Notes: generated from the letters alone by a model not told the origin. Positions 8,565 to 17,950 are shown, numbered from the stretch's first letter. The stretch is 64,000 nt of DNA from Micropruina sonneratiae (GCF_025972045.1 NZ_JAPDHX010000004.1:310001-374000), one strand, 5' to 3'. Made by a program: numbers and translations.

Positions 8565-10117
8565 GCGTGCCCCCCGTCCGGTTCTCGGGCTTGCCCGGGG
8601 CGCCCGCGCCGCCGGAGCAGGGATTGAGGACGGAGCCGGAGTCCGGGCCGTCGGTGACGCCCACGCCGCCGGCCGGCGCCACACCACCGCCCCCCGCCGT
8701 CACGGTGGCCGCGCCGCTGGTCGAGAAGCCTCATCCGCTCACCCCGTTGGTGCGGGCCTGGGTGCTGGTGGTGGCCGCGCTGTGGGCGGTCGGCCGCGAA
8801 TTGCTCAACGGCACCGAGGGCCTGCGGCTGCCGCCGTTGAACTGGGCGTCCGGCCTGTTCGGTGCCCTGCTGCTGGTGCTGGTGGTCGTCGCCTACCTCG
8901 ACTGGCGGGCCACCTCGTTCATCGTGGACGCCGGCGAGCTGCGCATCGAGACCGGCGTGTTCACCCGCACCTCGCAACGGATCCGCTTCGACCGCATCCA
9001 GGCCGTCGACGTCACCGAGCCGTTCGCCGCCCGGCTGCTGGGGCTGGCCGAGATCACCATCGACGTCGGCGCCGAGGGCGGCCACAAGCTGCGCTACCTG
9101 TCCCGCGCGCGGGCCGCGGCGGTGCGCGACTATCTGCTGGCGCGAGCGCACGGCGTCCGGTCCGCCGAAGTCAACCAGACGGTCACCACCGGCGTCTTGG
9201 ACGACCTCGGCGAACACGACGAGGTGCTGGTCCGGGTGCCGCCGCAACGGCTGCTGTTGGGGGCGGTGCTGTCGCACGAGTTCCTGCTGCTGACCGTGCC
9301 CCTCGCGCTCTTCATGGTCGGCATGCTGGTCATCGGGCCGCCCGGCGAGACCGTCCGGGAGAGCCCGCTGATCATGCTCGGCGCCGTGCTGCCGGCCCTG
9401 GGCGTGCTGTGGGGGTTCGTCTCCAAGCGCGTGATCGGCCAGTGGAACTACGCCTTCGTCCGCAGCGGGCACGGGCTGAAGATCACCCGCGGCCTGGCGA
9501 GCCTGACCAGCCAATCGGTGCCGAGGCACCGCATCCAGTCACTGCGGATCGCCCAGCCCATCTGGCTGCGGCGACTGGGGCTGTACCGGCTCGACATGGC
9601 GGTGCTGGGACACCGCGGGCTCACCACCGACGAGGACCAGGCCGGCGCCAGCAGCATCCTGCTGCCGATCGGCACCCGGGCCGAGGTCGACGTGATCCTC
9701 GGCACCGTCTGGCCCGGCCTGCGGCTGGCGGACATCGACCTGCAGCACTCCCCCGATGCGGCGCGCTGGCTGCAGCCGTTCAGCCACGGCTGGGTCGGCT
9801 GGGGTTGGGACGAGTCGGTGATCACCACCCGGCAGGGCTGGCTCACCCGGGTTCAGCTGGTCGTGCCGCACGGCCGCGTCCAGTCGCTCGCGCTCGAACA
9901 GGGTCCGCTGCGCCGGCGGCTCGGCCTGGCCGCCGTGTCGGTGCACACCACCGAGGTGCTCGCGCAGTGTGTCGCAGCCAACCTTGATGCCGGTACGGCC
10001 CGCGAGCTGCTGTTCGCCGAGAAGGACCGGGCCCGGACGTCGGGGCTGGGCCACCTGCTGACGCCGGCGCCCGAAGCCGCGACGGGCCCGACCACCGGCC
10101 CGATGTCAGCCGGCTGA
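8561..10117 (+). CDS. Multi-PH-domain membrane protein (YdbT-like)
   Basis: A 518-aa protein starting at a GTG that overlaps the upstream stop. A Pro-rich cytosolic N-terminus (residues 1-50) is followed by a helix pair, a PH domain (about 115-195, with IETGVFTRTSQRIRFDRIQ), another helix pair (about 240-300), a second PH domain (about 305-385, with LTSQSVPRHRIQSLRI) and a degenerate third unit (about 410-500, with RQGWLTRVQLVVPHGRVQSL). This is the usual YdbT arrangement. Function is unknown; YdbS/YdbT proteins have been linked to membrane stress only loosely. Confidence 0.85.
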   Translation: MSVPPVRFSGLPGAPAPPEQGLRTEPESGPSVTPTPPAGATPPPPAVTVAAPLVEKPHPLTPLVRAWVLVVAALWAVGRELLNGTEGLRLPPLNWASGLFGALLLVLVVVAYLDWRATSFIVDAGELRIETGVFTRTSQRIRFDRIQAVDVTEPFAARLLGLAEITIDVGAEGGHKLRYLSRARAAAVRDYLLARAHGVRSAEVNQTVTTGVLDDLGEHDEVLVRVPPQRLLLGAVLSHEFLLLTVPLALFMVGMLVIGPPGETVRESPLIMLGAVLPALGVLWGFVSKRVIGQWNYAFVRSGHGLKITRGLASLTSQSVPRHRIQSLRIAQPIWLRRLGLYRLDMAVLGHRGLTTDEDQAGASSILLPIGTRAEVDVILGTVWPGLRLADIDLQHSPDAARWLQPFSHGWVGWGWDESVITTRQGWLTRVQLVVPHGRVQSLALEQGPLRRRLGLAAVSVHTTEVLAQCVAANLDAGTARELLFAEKDRARTSGLGHLLTPAPEAATGPTTGPMSAG

Positions 10118-10176
10118 GATCCCGGCGTGCGCCGGGATGACGAAGGTCGTCGTCATCCCGGGTCTGCCCCCGGGAC
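10118..10176. repeat. REP-like hairpin pair, copy 1
   Basis: Immediately after a stop codon lie two small hairpins of the form ATCCCGGC-n-GCCGGGAT (10118-10140) and CATCCCGGGT..CCCGGGA (10152-10176). The same GTCATCCCGGC core recurs near 21213, 35398 and 50297, always between genes. It lies between convergent genes and could terminate both. Confidence 0.6.
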
Positions 10177-10232
10177 CCTTGCCGGCGCAGTCGGGGGGAT
10201 CCCAATGTTCGCCGGGGGGAGGGACGTCGGTG

Positions 10233-11201
10233 TCAGCCGTGAGCGCGGCGGGCCGACCAGGCCGAGGCGACCATGTCGTCCACGCTGTGCCGCATGGCCC
10301 AGTCCAGGTCGGCGGCGGCGGCCGAGCCGTCGGCCACGATCCGGGCCGGGTCGCCCGGACGGCGCGGACCCACCTCGGGCGTGAAGTCGGTTCCGGTCAC
10401 GCGGCGCATGGCGTCCATGATCTCCAGCACGCTCAGCCCGTCACCGCTGCCGAGGTTGTACGCCGGGCGCAGGGCGCGCCCCTCCTCGAGCGCCTGCGCG
10501 GCCGCCACGTGCGAGACGGCCAGATCGGCGACGTGCACGTAGTCGCGCACGCAACTGCCGTCGGGGGTCGGGTAGTCGGTGCCGTTCACCCGCGGCGTCC
10601 GTCCCTCGAGCAGCGCCTCGATCACGATCGGGAACAGGTTGTGCGGGCTGGCGTCGTACACCTCGTCGGTGCCGGAGCCGACGACGTTGAAGTAGCGCAG
10701 ATTGACCCCCGCGAACTGCGGCCAGGCCTTCGCCACGTCGGCGATCAGCCACTCGCCGATCAGCTTCGACTCGCCATAGGGAGATTCGGGACGGGTCGGC
10801 GAATCCTCGGTGACGAGCTCGGTCGTCGGCGTCCCGTAGACGGCGGCGCTCGAGGAGAACACCAGCTTGTTGACGCCGGCCCGGTGCATGGCGTTCAGCA
10901 CCTTCGCGGTGCCGGTCACGTTCTGGTTGTAGGTGTGCAGGGGCCGGCTCACCGACACCCCCGCGTACTTGAACCCGGCGACGTGGACGACGCCGGCACA
11001 GTCGTGCTCGGACAGTGTCGAGGTCAGGGTTTCGACGTCGAGGATGTCGCCGTGGACGAAGGCGACCTCGTCGGGCACGAAGCCCGCGAAGCCCGACGAC
11101 AGGTCGTCGTACACCACGGGAGTGATGCCGACCCGAGTGAACGCGCGCACCACGTGCGCACCGATGTAACCGGCGCCGCCGGTGACCAACCAGGAACTCA
11201 C
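10233..11201 (-). CDS. galE: UDP-glucose 4-epimerase
   Basis: A 322-aa extended short-chain dehydrogenase interconverting UDP-glucose and UDP-galactose. The NAD-binding glycine motif VTGGAGYIGAHV sits at residues 6-17, the catalytic SSSAAVYG and YGESK (YxxxK) motifs lie mid-protein, and PYGESKLIGEW and LRYFNVVGS are typical GalE segments. The start is a GTG (VSSWLVTGGAG) because the glycine motif must begin within the first ten residues; the longer open frame upstream is spurious. The gene diverges from ppgK with a 60-bp gap. Confidence 0.95.
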   Translation of the reverse strand: MSSWLVTGGAGYIGAHVVRAFTRVGITPVVYDDLSSGFAGFVPDEVAFVHGDILDVETLTSTLSEHDCAGVVHVAGFKYAGVSVSRPLHTYNQNVTGTAKVLNAMHRAGVNKLVFSSSAAVYGTPTTELVTEDSPTRPESPYGESKLIGEWLIADVAKAWPQFAGVNLRYFNVVGSGTDEVYDASPHNLFPIVIEALLEGRTPRVNGTDYPTPDGSCVRDYVHVADLAVSHVAAAQALEEGRALRPAYNLGSGDGLSVLEIMDAMRRVTGTDFTPEVGPRRPGDPARIVADGSAAAADLDWAMRHSVDDMVASAWSARRAHG

Positions 11202-11261
11202 AGGGCGAGTGTCCCAAGAACTACTTGGCGGTGGCCAATCCTGTGTCACTAGGGTGTGCCC

Positions 11262-12035
11262 ATGGCACGGATTGCGCTCGGCATCGACATCGGCGGCTCT
11301 GGCATCAAGGGGGCGCTGGTCGACCTGGACGCCGGCGACTTCGCCACCGAACGGCTCCGCATCGAGACCCCTCAGGAGTCGACCCCGGCGAACGTGGCGG
11401 CCGTGGTCGACCAGATCGTCGACAACTTCGCCGACCAGCTGGGCGACGGGCCGATCGGCCTGACGATTCCGGCGATCGTGCAGCACGGCGTGACACTGTC
11501 GGCGGCCAACATCCATCCCTCCTGGGTGAACTGTCCGGCCGAGAAGATCTTCGAGGACGCCCTGGGTCGCGACGTCGTGCTGGTCAACGACGCCGACGCA
11601 GCCGGTGTGGCCGAGGTGCAGTACGGCGCCGCCAAGGGACACCCGGGCCTGGTGATCGTGACGACGCTGGGCACCGGGATCGGGTCGGCCATCATCTACC
11701 GCGGGGTGTTGGTGCCGAACTCGGAACTCGGCCATCTCGAGATCGACGGCCACGACGCCGAGAAGCGGGCCGCGGCCAGCATCCGCACCAAGGAGGGGCT
11801 GAGCTGGAGCGAGTACGTGCCCCGTCTGCAGCGCTACTACGAGACCGTCGAGTTCCTGTTCTCCCCCGACCTGTTCGTCGTGGGCGGCGGGGTCAGCAAG
11901 AAGGCGGACAAGTTCCTGCCGCAGCTGAAGCTGCGCACCCCGATCGTGGCCGCCCAGCTGCAGAACCGGGCCGGCATCATCGGCGCCGCCTGGCTGGCCG
12001 TCGACAAGGGCGAGAACCCCGACCAGCTGCGCTGA
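11262..12035 (+). CDS. ppgK: Polyphosphate glucokinase
   Basis: A 257-aa ROK-family kinase that phosphorylates glucose using polyphosphate (and usually ATP), feeding glycolysis. The N-terminal phosphate loop LGIDIGGSGIKGALVDL, the central VLVNDADAAGVAE with its catalytic aspartate, TTLGTGIGSA, and ELGHLEIDGHDAEKRAAAS are characteristic of actinobacterial PpgK. The ATG at 11262 gives MARIALGIDIGG; an upstream GTG at 11256 would add two residues. A palindromic repeat follows the stop. Confidence 0.95.
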   Translation: MARIALGIDIGGSGIKGALVDLDAGDFATERLRIETPQESTPANVAAVVDQIVDNFADQLGDGPIGLTIPAIVQHGVTLSAANIHPSWVNCPAEKIFEDALGRDVVLVNDADAAGVAEVQYGAAKGHPGLVIVTTLGTGIGSAIIYRGVLVPNSELGHLEIDGHDAEKRAAASIRTKEGLSWSEYVPRLQRYYETVEFLFSPDLFVVGGGVSKKADKFLPQLKLRTPIVAAQLQNRAGIIGAAWLAVDKGENPDQLR

Positions 12036-12079
12036 CCGGGACCACCCGCGGGCTCGACATGCTCGACCGACGGGTGGGT

Positions 12080-12167
12080 CCTGAAAACGGTGCACTCATC
12101 GGGCGGCCGGGTCCGGCCCTGAGGCGGGTGTGCGGACAGCGCCGGCGAACAGTGCACGGTTTTCAGG
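12080..12167. repeat. Intergenic palindromic repeat, copy 2
   Basis: An 88-bp relative of the element at 7019-7108. The ends read CCTGAAAACGGTGCACTC and GTGCACGGTTTTCAGG as imperfect inverted repeats, and the interior shares GCGGACAGCG with copy 1. It sits between ppgK and deoC, its right end 25 bp before the deoC start. Confidence 0.75.
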
Positions 12168-12192
12168 CGCCGGGCTTCACTATGCTGACCGG

Positions 12193-13143
12193 GTGAGTAC
12201 GACATTGCAGTCGGACATCTCCGACGCAACCTCCTCCAACGCCGCCCTGCGGCGCTTCCTGCACGGCCTGCCCGGGGTCGACCAGGTGGGTGCCGAGGCG
12301 CGCGCGGCGTCCCTGGGCAGCCGGTCGATCAAGACCACCGCCAAGCAGTGGGCCCTCGACCTCGCGATCCGGATGGTCGACCTGACCACGCTGGAGGGCA
12401 TGGACACCCCCGGCAAGGTCCGCGCGCTGTGCAACAAGGCGATGCGGCCCGACCCGGCCGACCCGACCTGCCCGCACACTGCCGCGGTCTGCGTCTACGG
12501 CGACCTGGTTTCGGTCGCCAAGGACACCGTGGCCGGCTCCGACGTGCACGTCGCCGCCGTCGCCACCGCCTTCCCGTCCGGCCGCGCCGCCCGTACCGTC
12601 CGGGTCGCCGACACGGCCGAGGCGGTCGCTGCCGGTGCCGACGAGATCGACATGGTGATCGACCGCGGCGCCTTTCTGGCCGGCCGCTACCTCGACGTGT
12701 ACGACGACATCATGGCCGTGCGCCAAGCGTGCGGGCCGGCCCACCTGAAGGTGATCTTCGAGACCGGCGAACTGCAGACCTACGACAACGTACGCCGGGC
12801 GTCCTGGCTGGCGATGATGGCCGGCGCGCACTTCATCAAGACCTCGACCGGCAAGATCCAGCCTGCCGCCACCCTGCCGGTGACGATGGTGATGGTCGAG
12901 GCCGTGCGCGACTTCCGGGCAGCCACCGGACGCCAGGTCGGGGTCAAGCCGGCCGGCGGCATCAAGACCAGCAAGGACGCGATCAAGTACCTGGTGATGG
13001 TGAACGAGGTCGCCGGGCCCGACTGGCTCGACCCGGACTGGTTCCGATTCGGGGCGTCCAGCCTGCTCAACGACCTGCTGATGCAGCGCACGAAGATGAC
13101 CACCGGCCGCTACTCCGGGCCCGACTACTTCACCCTCGACTGA
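12193..13143 (+). CDS. deoC: Deoxyribose-phosphate aldolase
   Basis: A 316-aa class I aldolase cleaving 2-deoxyribose-5-phosphate to glyceraldehyde-3-phosphate and acetaldehyde. The Schiff-base lysine is K216 in HFIKTSTGK; the conserved aspartate lies in DEIDMVID (about 150-157) and the second lysine in GVKPAGGIK. The GTG start gives VSTTLQSD; the frame is open upstream but runs into the palindromic repeat. It leads a three-gene operon with two aldehyde-dehydrogenase-like genes, which would oxidise the acetaldehyde. Confidence 0.95.
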   Translation: MSTTLQSDISDATSSNAALRRFLHGLPGVDQVGAEARAASLGSRSIKTTAKQWALDLAIRMVDLTTLEGMDTPGKVRALCNKAMRPDPADPTCPHTAAVCVYGDLVSVAKDTVAGSDVHVAAVATAFPSGRAARTVRVADTAEAVAAGADEIDMVIDRGAFLAGRYLDVYDDIMAVRQACGPAHLKVIFETGELQTYDNVRRASWLAMMAGAHFIKTSTGKIQPAATLPVTMVMVEAVRDFRAATGRQVGVKPAGGIKTSKDAIKYLVMVNEVAGPDWLDPDWFRFGASSLLNDLLMQRTKMTTGRYSGPDYFTLD

Positions 13144-13158
13144 TCACGGACTGAGGAC

Positions 13159-14589
13159 ATGAGCACCACTTTCGACTACGCGCCGGCGCCCGAATCGCGC
13201 TCGATCGTCCACATCCGGCCCTCCTACGGCCTGTTCATCGGTGGCGAGTTCGTCGACGGCCGCGGGCAGGGCTTCAAGACGATCAACCCGGCCAACGAGG
13301 ACGTGCTGGCCGAGATCTCCGAGGCCACCGAGGCCGACGTCGACGCCGCCGTCACCGCCGCCCGCAAGGCGTTCCGGTCGTGGTCGCGGATCTCCGGGGC
13401 CGAACGCGGCAAGTACCTGTTCCGGATCGCCCGGATCATCGCGGAGCGGTCCCGCGAGCTGGCGGTGCTCGAATCGATCGACAACGGCAAGCCGATCAAG
13501 GAATCCCGCGACGTCGACGTCCCCACCGTGGCGGCGCACTTCTTCTACTACGCCGGCTGGGCCGACAAGCTCGAGCACGCCGGCTTCGGGCCCGACCCGA
13601 GGCCGCTCGGGGTGGCCGGCCAGGTGATCCCGTGGAACTTCCCGCTGCTGATGCTGGCCTGGAAGATCGCTCCGGCGCTGGCCACGGGCAACACCGTCGT
13701 GCTGAAGCCGGCCGAGACCACCCCGCTGACCGCGCTGCTGTTCGCCGAGATCTGCCAGCAGGCCGACCTGCCGCCGGGCGTGGTCAACATCGTCACCGGC
13801 GCCGGCGACACCGGACGTGCCCTGGTCACCCACGCCGACGTCGACAAGGTGGCCTTCACCGGCTCGACCGAGGTGGGCAAGGCGATCGCCCGCGCCGTTG
13901 CCGGTACCCACAAGAAGGTCACCCTCGAGCTGGGCGGCAAGGCGGCGAACATCGTCTTCGACGACGCCCCCATCGACCAGGCCGTCGAGGGCATCGTGAA
14001 CGGCATCTTCTTCAACCAGGGCCACGTCTGCTGCGCCGGATCGCGGCTGCTGGTGCAGGAGTCGATCGCCGACGAGGTGCTGGGTCGGCTCAAGGCCCGG
14101 ATGGCGACCCTGCGGGTCGGCGATCCGCTGGACAAGAACACCGACGTCGGCGCGATCAACTCCGCCGAGCAGCTCGCCAAGATCACCGAACTGTCGGGCG
14201 TCGGCGAGGCCGAGGGCGCCGAGCGCTGGTCGCCGGCGTGCGAGCTGCCCGCCAAGGGGTTCTGGTTCGCCCCGACGATCTTCACCGGGGTCAGCCAGGC
14301 GCACCGGATCGCCCGCGAGGAGATCTTCGGACCGGTGCTGTCGGTGCTCACCTTCCGCACCCCCAAGGAGGCGGTCGAGAAGGCCAACAACACCCCGTTC
14401 GGGCTGTCGGCGGGCATCTGGACCGAGAAGGGTTCGCGCATCCTGTGGACGGCCTCGCGGCTACGCGCCGGGGTGGTCTGGAGCAACACGTTCAACCGCT
14501 TCGACCCGACCAGCCCGTTCGGCGGGTACAAGGAGTCGGGATACGGCCGCGAGGGCGGCCGGCACGGACTGGAAGGGTACCTGCAGTGA
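13159..14589 (+). CDS. Aldehyde dehydrogenase, catalytically complete
   Basis: A 476-aa NAD(P)-dependent aldehyde dehydrogenase. The cofactor segment VIPWNFPLLMLAWKIAPALA, the general base E257 (TLELGGKAAN) and the nucleophile in NQGHVCCAGS (C291 or C292) are all present, as is the late EEIFGPVLSV motif. The ATG lies 15 bp after the deoC stop, and the stop overlaps the start of a second, truncated relative (GTGA). The position implies oxidation of acetaldehyde from deoxyribose breakdown, though other aldehydes cannot be excluded. Confidence 0.93.
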   Translation: MSTTFDYAPAPESRSIVHIRPSYGLFIGGEFVDGRGQGFKTINPANEDVLAEISEATEADVDAAVTAARKAFRSWSRISGAERGKYLFRIARIIAERSRELAVLESIDNGKPIKESRDVDVPTVAAHFFYYAGWADKLEHAGFGPDPRPLGVAGQVIPWNFPLLMLAWKIAPALATGNTVVLKPAETTPLTALLFAEICQQADLPPGVVNIVTGAGDTGRALVTHADVDKVAFTGSTEVGKAIARAVAGTHKKVTLELGGKAANIVFDDAPIDQAVEGIVNGIFFNQGHVCCAGSRLLVQESIADEVLGRLKARMATLRVGDPLDKNTDVGAINSAEQLAKITELSGVGEAEGAERWSPACELPAKGFWFAPTIFTGVSQAHRIAREEIFGPVLSVLTFRTPKEAVEKANNTPFGLSAGIWTEKGSRILWTASRLRAGVVWSNTFNRFDPTSPFGGYKESGYGREGGRHGLEGYLQ

Positions 14590-15443
14590 GCCGCACCGAC
14601 GTCCGCAAGACCTACAAGCTGTACATCGGCGGGGCGTTCCCGCGCTCGGAGTCGGGCCGCACCTACCTGGTCAACGACTTCTCCGGTGCCCTGCTGGCCA
14701 ACGCGGCCAAGGCCTCCCGAAAGGACGCCCGCGACGCCGTGAAGGCTGCCCGCGCCGCGTTCTCGGGCTGGTCGGACCGGACGGCCTACAACCGCGGCCA
14801 GGTGGTGTACCGGATCGCCGAGGTGCTCGAGTCGCGGCGGGCCCAGTTCGAGGTCGAGGTGGCCGCCGCCACCGGGGCGTCCGGTGCACAGGCGCGCGCC
14901 GAGGTGGACGCCGCCGTGGACCGGTTGGTCTGGTACGCCGGCTGGACGGACAAGATCGCCCAAGTGGCCGGCGCGGCCAATCCCGTGGCCGGGCCGTACT
15001 TCAACCTGAGCTCGCCGGAACCGTCGGGGGTGGTGGCGGTGGTCGCCCCCGACTCCGCCCTGCTCGGCCTAGTGTCGGTGGTGGCCCCGCTGATCGCCGT
15101 CGGGAACACCTGCGTGGTGATCGCCTCGCAGGCCGCGCCGCTGGTCGCCATCACCTTCGCCGAGGTGCTGGCCACCTCGGACGTGCCCGGCGGGGTGGTG
15201 AACATCCTGACCGGCGAGGCCGCCGAGATCGGCCCGTGGCTGGCGTCCCACATGGACGTCAACGGTCTCGACCTGACCGGGGTGGCGGACGCCGACCTGG
15301 CCACCGACCTCGAGGCGGCTGCGGCCGACAACCTCAAACGAGTCCGCCGGGCCGGTGTGGAGGACCTCTCGGCCTCCCCCGCGCTCGACCGGATGACCCG
15401 CTTCCTGGAGACCAAGACCGTCTGGCACCCGATGGGGCTGTGA
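14586..15443 (+). CDS. Truncated aldehyde-dehydrogenase-like protein without catalytic cysteine
   Basis: A 285-aa protein homologous to the N-terminal NAD-binding half of aldehyde dehydrogenases (KLYIGGAFPRSESGRTYLVN, EPSGVVAVVAPDSALLGLV, GGVVNILTGEAAEIGPWLASH). It ends before the region that carries the catalytic cysteine, and the glutamate motif LELGGK is absent, so it should not be an active dehydrogenase by itself. The GTG start overlaps the preceding stop, so it is probably made with the complete enzyme. An active plus inactive domain arrangement recalls fused ALDH16 proteins; this may be the split version. Confidence 0.82.
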   Translation: MSRTDVRKTYKLYIGGAFPRSESGRTYLVNDFSGALLANAAKASRKDARDAVKAARAAFSGWSDRTAYNRGQVVYRIAEVLESRRAQFEVEVAAATGASGAQARAEVDAAVDRLVWYAGWTDKIAQVAGAANPVAGPYFNLSSPEPSGVVAVVAPDSALLGLVSVVAPLIAVGNTCVVIASQAAPLVAITFAEVLATSDVPGGVVNILTGEAAEIGPWLASHMDVNGLDLTGVADADLATDLEAAAADNLKRVRRAGVEDLSASPALDRMTRFLETKTVWHPMGL

Positions 15444-15544
15444 CGCCCGTCCCCGACTCTGTGGCCGGACGGCGTCCCGGCGGCTTCGCGCGAGCCTTAC
15501 CTGGCTGAAACGCGGCGGTCACATCTGCTGTGTTCACTGCGGCC

Positions 15545-16360
15545 ATGGACGTCGCCACGATCACCCACTACCGGCGTCCGGCCGACCGGGGTGAGCTGAC
15601 GCTGGCGTCCGGTGAGGTGCTGCTCGGCGGCGGAACCTGGTTGTTCTCCGAGCCGCAGCCGGACGCGACCGGGCTGGCCGACCTGACCGCCCTGGGCTGG
15701 CCGCCGCTCGAGCTCTCGGACGCCGGGCTGCGGATCGCCGGCACCTGCACGATCGCCGAACTGCTGCCCCTGCCGCGGCAGCCCGGCTGGACGGCTCAGC
15801 CGCTGTTCCGGGCGAGCGCCGAGGCGCTGCTGACGTCGTTCACAATCTGGCGGCTGGCCACCGTCGGCGGCAACATCTGCCGCTCGTTCGCCGCGGCCGC
15901 CATGATCTCGCTGGCCGCCACCTTGGACGGCACGGCGCTCATCTGGTGCCCCGACGGGTCCGACCGGACGGTGCCGGTTGCCGAGCTGCCCACCGGGAAC
16001 GGCAGCAACTCCCTCGCCCCGGGCGAGGTGCTGCGGGCCGTCGAGCTGCCCGTCGCGGCGTTGCGCTCGCGCACGTCGCTGCGCCGGATCGCGCTGGCCG
16101 AACTGGGCCGCTCGGGCGCGGTGCTCACCGGCCGGGTGGACGACGACGGCTCGTGCCTGTTCACGATCACCGCGGCGACGCTACGGCCGGTGCTGCTGCG
16201 CTACCCGCAGGTGCCGGCGCCGGGTGTGTTGCGCGCGGCGGCCGAGGCGGCGTCCGGCTACTACACCGATGCACTGGGTTCGGCGGACTGGCGCCGCCAG
16301 GTGAGCGGACTGTTGCTCGAGGAGGTCCGCAACGACGTGGCCGGGCCGGCCGATGGCTGA
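15545..16360 (+). CDS. Xanthine dehydrogenase-type FAD-binding subunit
   Basis: A 271-aa protein of the FAD-binding, CO-dehydrogenase medium-subunit family. The flavin motifs are visible as [13 protein letters not shown] near residue 30 and [16 protein letters not shown] near residue 110. It would pass electrons from the Fe-S subunit to FAD in a xanthine dehydrogenase. The ATG giving [12 protein letters not shown] was preferred over a GTG five codons upstream. It overlaps the next gene by 8 bp. The molybdenum-binding large subunit gene is absent next to it, so the product is probably an orphan. Confidence 0.8.
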   Translation: MDVATITHYRRPADRGELTLASGEVLLGGGTWLFSEPQPDATGLADLTALGWPPLELSDAGLRIAGTCTIAELLPLPRQPGWTAQPLFRASAEALLTSFTIWRLATVGGNICRSFAAAAMISLAATLDGTALIWCPDGSDRTVPVAELPTGNGSNSLAPGEVLRAVELPVAALRSRTSLRRIALAELGRSGAVLTGRVDDDGSCLFTITAATLRPVLLRYPQVPAPGVLRAAAEAASGYYTDALGSADWRRQVSGLLLEEVRNDVAGPADG

Positions 16361-17336
16361 GCCCTGCGGCCCCACCGTGCGCTGCACGGTCGACGGAGCC
16401 GAACTTGTCGCGACGCCCGCCCCGGGCCAGTGCCTGCGCACCTTCCTGCGCGAGCACGGCAGGTTCGGGGTCAAGAAGGGCCGCGACGCCGGCGACTGCG
16501 GCGCCTGCTCGGTGCTGCTGAACGGCGAACCTGTGCACTCCTGCATCGTGCCGGCGGTGCGGGTGGATGCCGCGACGATCACCACTGCGTTCGGCCTGGG
16601 CAGCGTGGACGATCCGCACCCGATGCAGCGGGAGTTCGTCGACAACTTCGGCTTCCAGTTCGGCTTCTGCACCGCGGGCATGGTCGTCACCGCCTCGAGC
16701 CTGGACGCCGACGACCTGTCCGACCTGCCGCGGCTGATGAAGGGCAACCTGTGCCGCTGCACCGGGTACCGGGCGATCCGGCAGGACGCCGAACTGGCCC
16801 GGATGGCGGCCACGGGCACCGCCATCGCGCACTGCCCGACCTCGCAGCAGTTCCTCGGCTCGGGGACGATGCCGTGGCGCCGCACCGTCGGACACGCCGT
16901 CACGGTGGCGTTGGGCACCGATGTCGGGGCCGGGGACGAGTGGCTGATCCCGCGGGTCGCCAACGACGCCTATAAGGTGCACCTGTCCGAAACCGGCGAG
17001 GCCTCGGTGGCGCTGACGCCTCCGCAGCTGCTCTACCTGTCGACGTTGGCGGGTGCGCAGGCGCTCGATCAGGCCGACCGGTTCGGCAACTTCGACCTGG
17101 GCAAGGAGGCCGACTTCGTCACCATCGAGCCGGGCAGGGACGAACTGTTCGGGCTGGCACTCGCGGCGGCGTCCGACGAGCCCGACGAGCACCGCGCCCT
17201 CCACCAACTGCTGTTCACCATGCAGATGGGGATGCGGGAGGCGGCGATCGCCACCGTGCACGTCCGCGGGCGGGCCGTGACGATGCCGGGCTTCCACGCC
17301 CACGATGCGCCGCTCGGCGTCCGGGTGGGCTCATGA
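16353..17336 (+). CDS. In-frame fusion of decayed XDH 2Fe-2S subunit with guanine deaminase C-terminal half
   Basis: A 327-aa open frame. Residues 1-143 resemble the 2Fe-2S subunit of xanthine dehydrogenase, but two cluster ligands are missing: the first Cys of the plant-type site is Arg (R44 in [12 protein letters not shown]) and the first Cys of the second site is Phe (F103 in QFGFCTAGM). The remaining C49, C52, C64, C106, C134 and C136 are in place. From about residue 146 the sequence becomes the C-terminal part of guanine deaminase ([23 protein letters not shown]), without the N-terminal metal site. The likely origin is a deletion that removed the large subunit gene and half of guaD. The product probably lacks both activities. 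Confidence 0.85.
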   Translation: MAEPCGPTVRCTVDGAELVATPAPGQCLRTFLREHGRFGVKKGRDAGDCGACSVLLNGEPVHSCIVPAVRVDAATITTAFGLGSVDDPHPMQREFVDNFGFQFGFCTAGMVVTASSLDADDLSDLPRLMKGNLCRCTGYRAIRQDAELARMAATGTAIAHCPTSQQFLGSGTMPWRRTVGHAVTVALGTDVGAGDEWLIPRVANDAYKVHLSETGEASVALTPPQLLYLSTLAGAQALDQADRFGNFDLGKEADFVTIEPGRDELFGLALAAASDEPDEHRALHQLLFTMQMGMREAAIATVHVRGRAVTMPGFHAHDAPLGVRVGS

Positions 17337-17935
17337 GTGGCGCCGCCCCGCTGGCCGGGATCGAGGACGAACCGCTCGGACCGGTGATCGGCGTGGTGCT
17401 GGCCGCCGGCCGCGGCAGCCGATCGGGCGGGCCCAAGGTGCTGCGCCGCGACGACGAGGGGACGCCCTGGGTCGCCAACGTGGTGCACCTGCTGCGCGAG
17501 GGCGGCTGCGCCGAGGTGATCGTGGTGCTCGGCGCCGAGGCGGGCCAGGCGCGGGCCCTGATGCCGGCCGGCGTCGTCGCGACCTACGCCCCCGACTGGC
17601 AGCTGGGCCTGGCCGAGTCGCTGCGCGCCGGGCTGGCCAGCGCCGAGGCGATGATGACCGCTCCCCCGGTCGCGGTCGCGATCACCCTGGTGGACATCGC
17701 CGGCGGCAATCCCGAGACCCTGCGCCGGCTGCTCGCCCACCTGGCGCCGGACTGCCTCGTCCGTGCCGGCTTCGACGGACGGCCGGGGCACCCGGTGCTC
17801 ATCGGGCACGAGCACTGGCGACCGCTGGCCCGTTCCCTGGGCGGTGATCAGGGCGCGGCCGGCTACCTGCGCGACCACGGCGTCCTGCTGGTGGAATGCG
17901 GCGACCTGGAGTCCGGCGAGGACGTCGACGACTGA
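17333..17935 (+). CDS. MocA-like molybdenum cofactor nucleotidyltransferase
   Basis: A 200-aa NTP-transferase. [17 protein letters not shown] at residues 22-38 is the nucleotide-binding loop of MobA/MocA-like proteins, and [15 protein letters not shown] and GHPVLIG are typical later motifs. MocA makes molybdopterin cytosine dinucleotide for xanthine-dehydrogenase-type enzymes, which explains its place here. It starts at an ATG overlapping the previous stop (ATGA). Since the molybdenum subunit gene is gone from this locus, the enzyme may serve another molybdoenzyme or be redundant. Confidence 0.83.
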   Translation: MSGAAPLAGIEDEPLGPVIGVVLAAGRGSRSGGPKVLRRDDEGTPWVANVVHLLREGGCAEVIVVLGAEAGQARALMPAGVVATYAPDWQLGLAESLRAGLASAEAMMTAPPVAVAITLVDIAGGNPETLRRLLAHLAPDCLVRAGFDGRPGHPVLIGHEHWRPLARSLGGDQGAAGYLRDHGVLLVECGDLESGEDVDD

Positions 17936-17950
17936 GCCCCGCCGTCCGCC

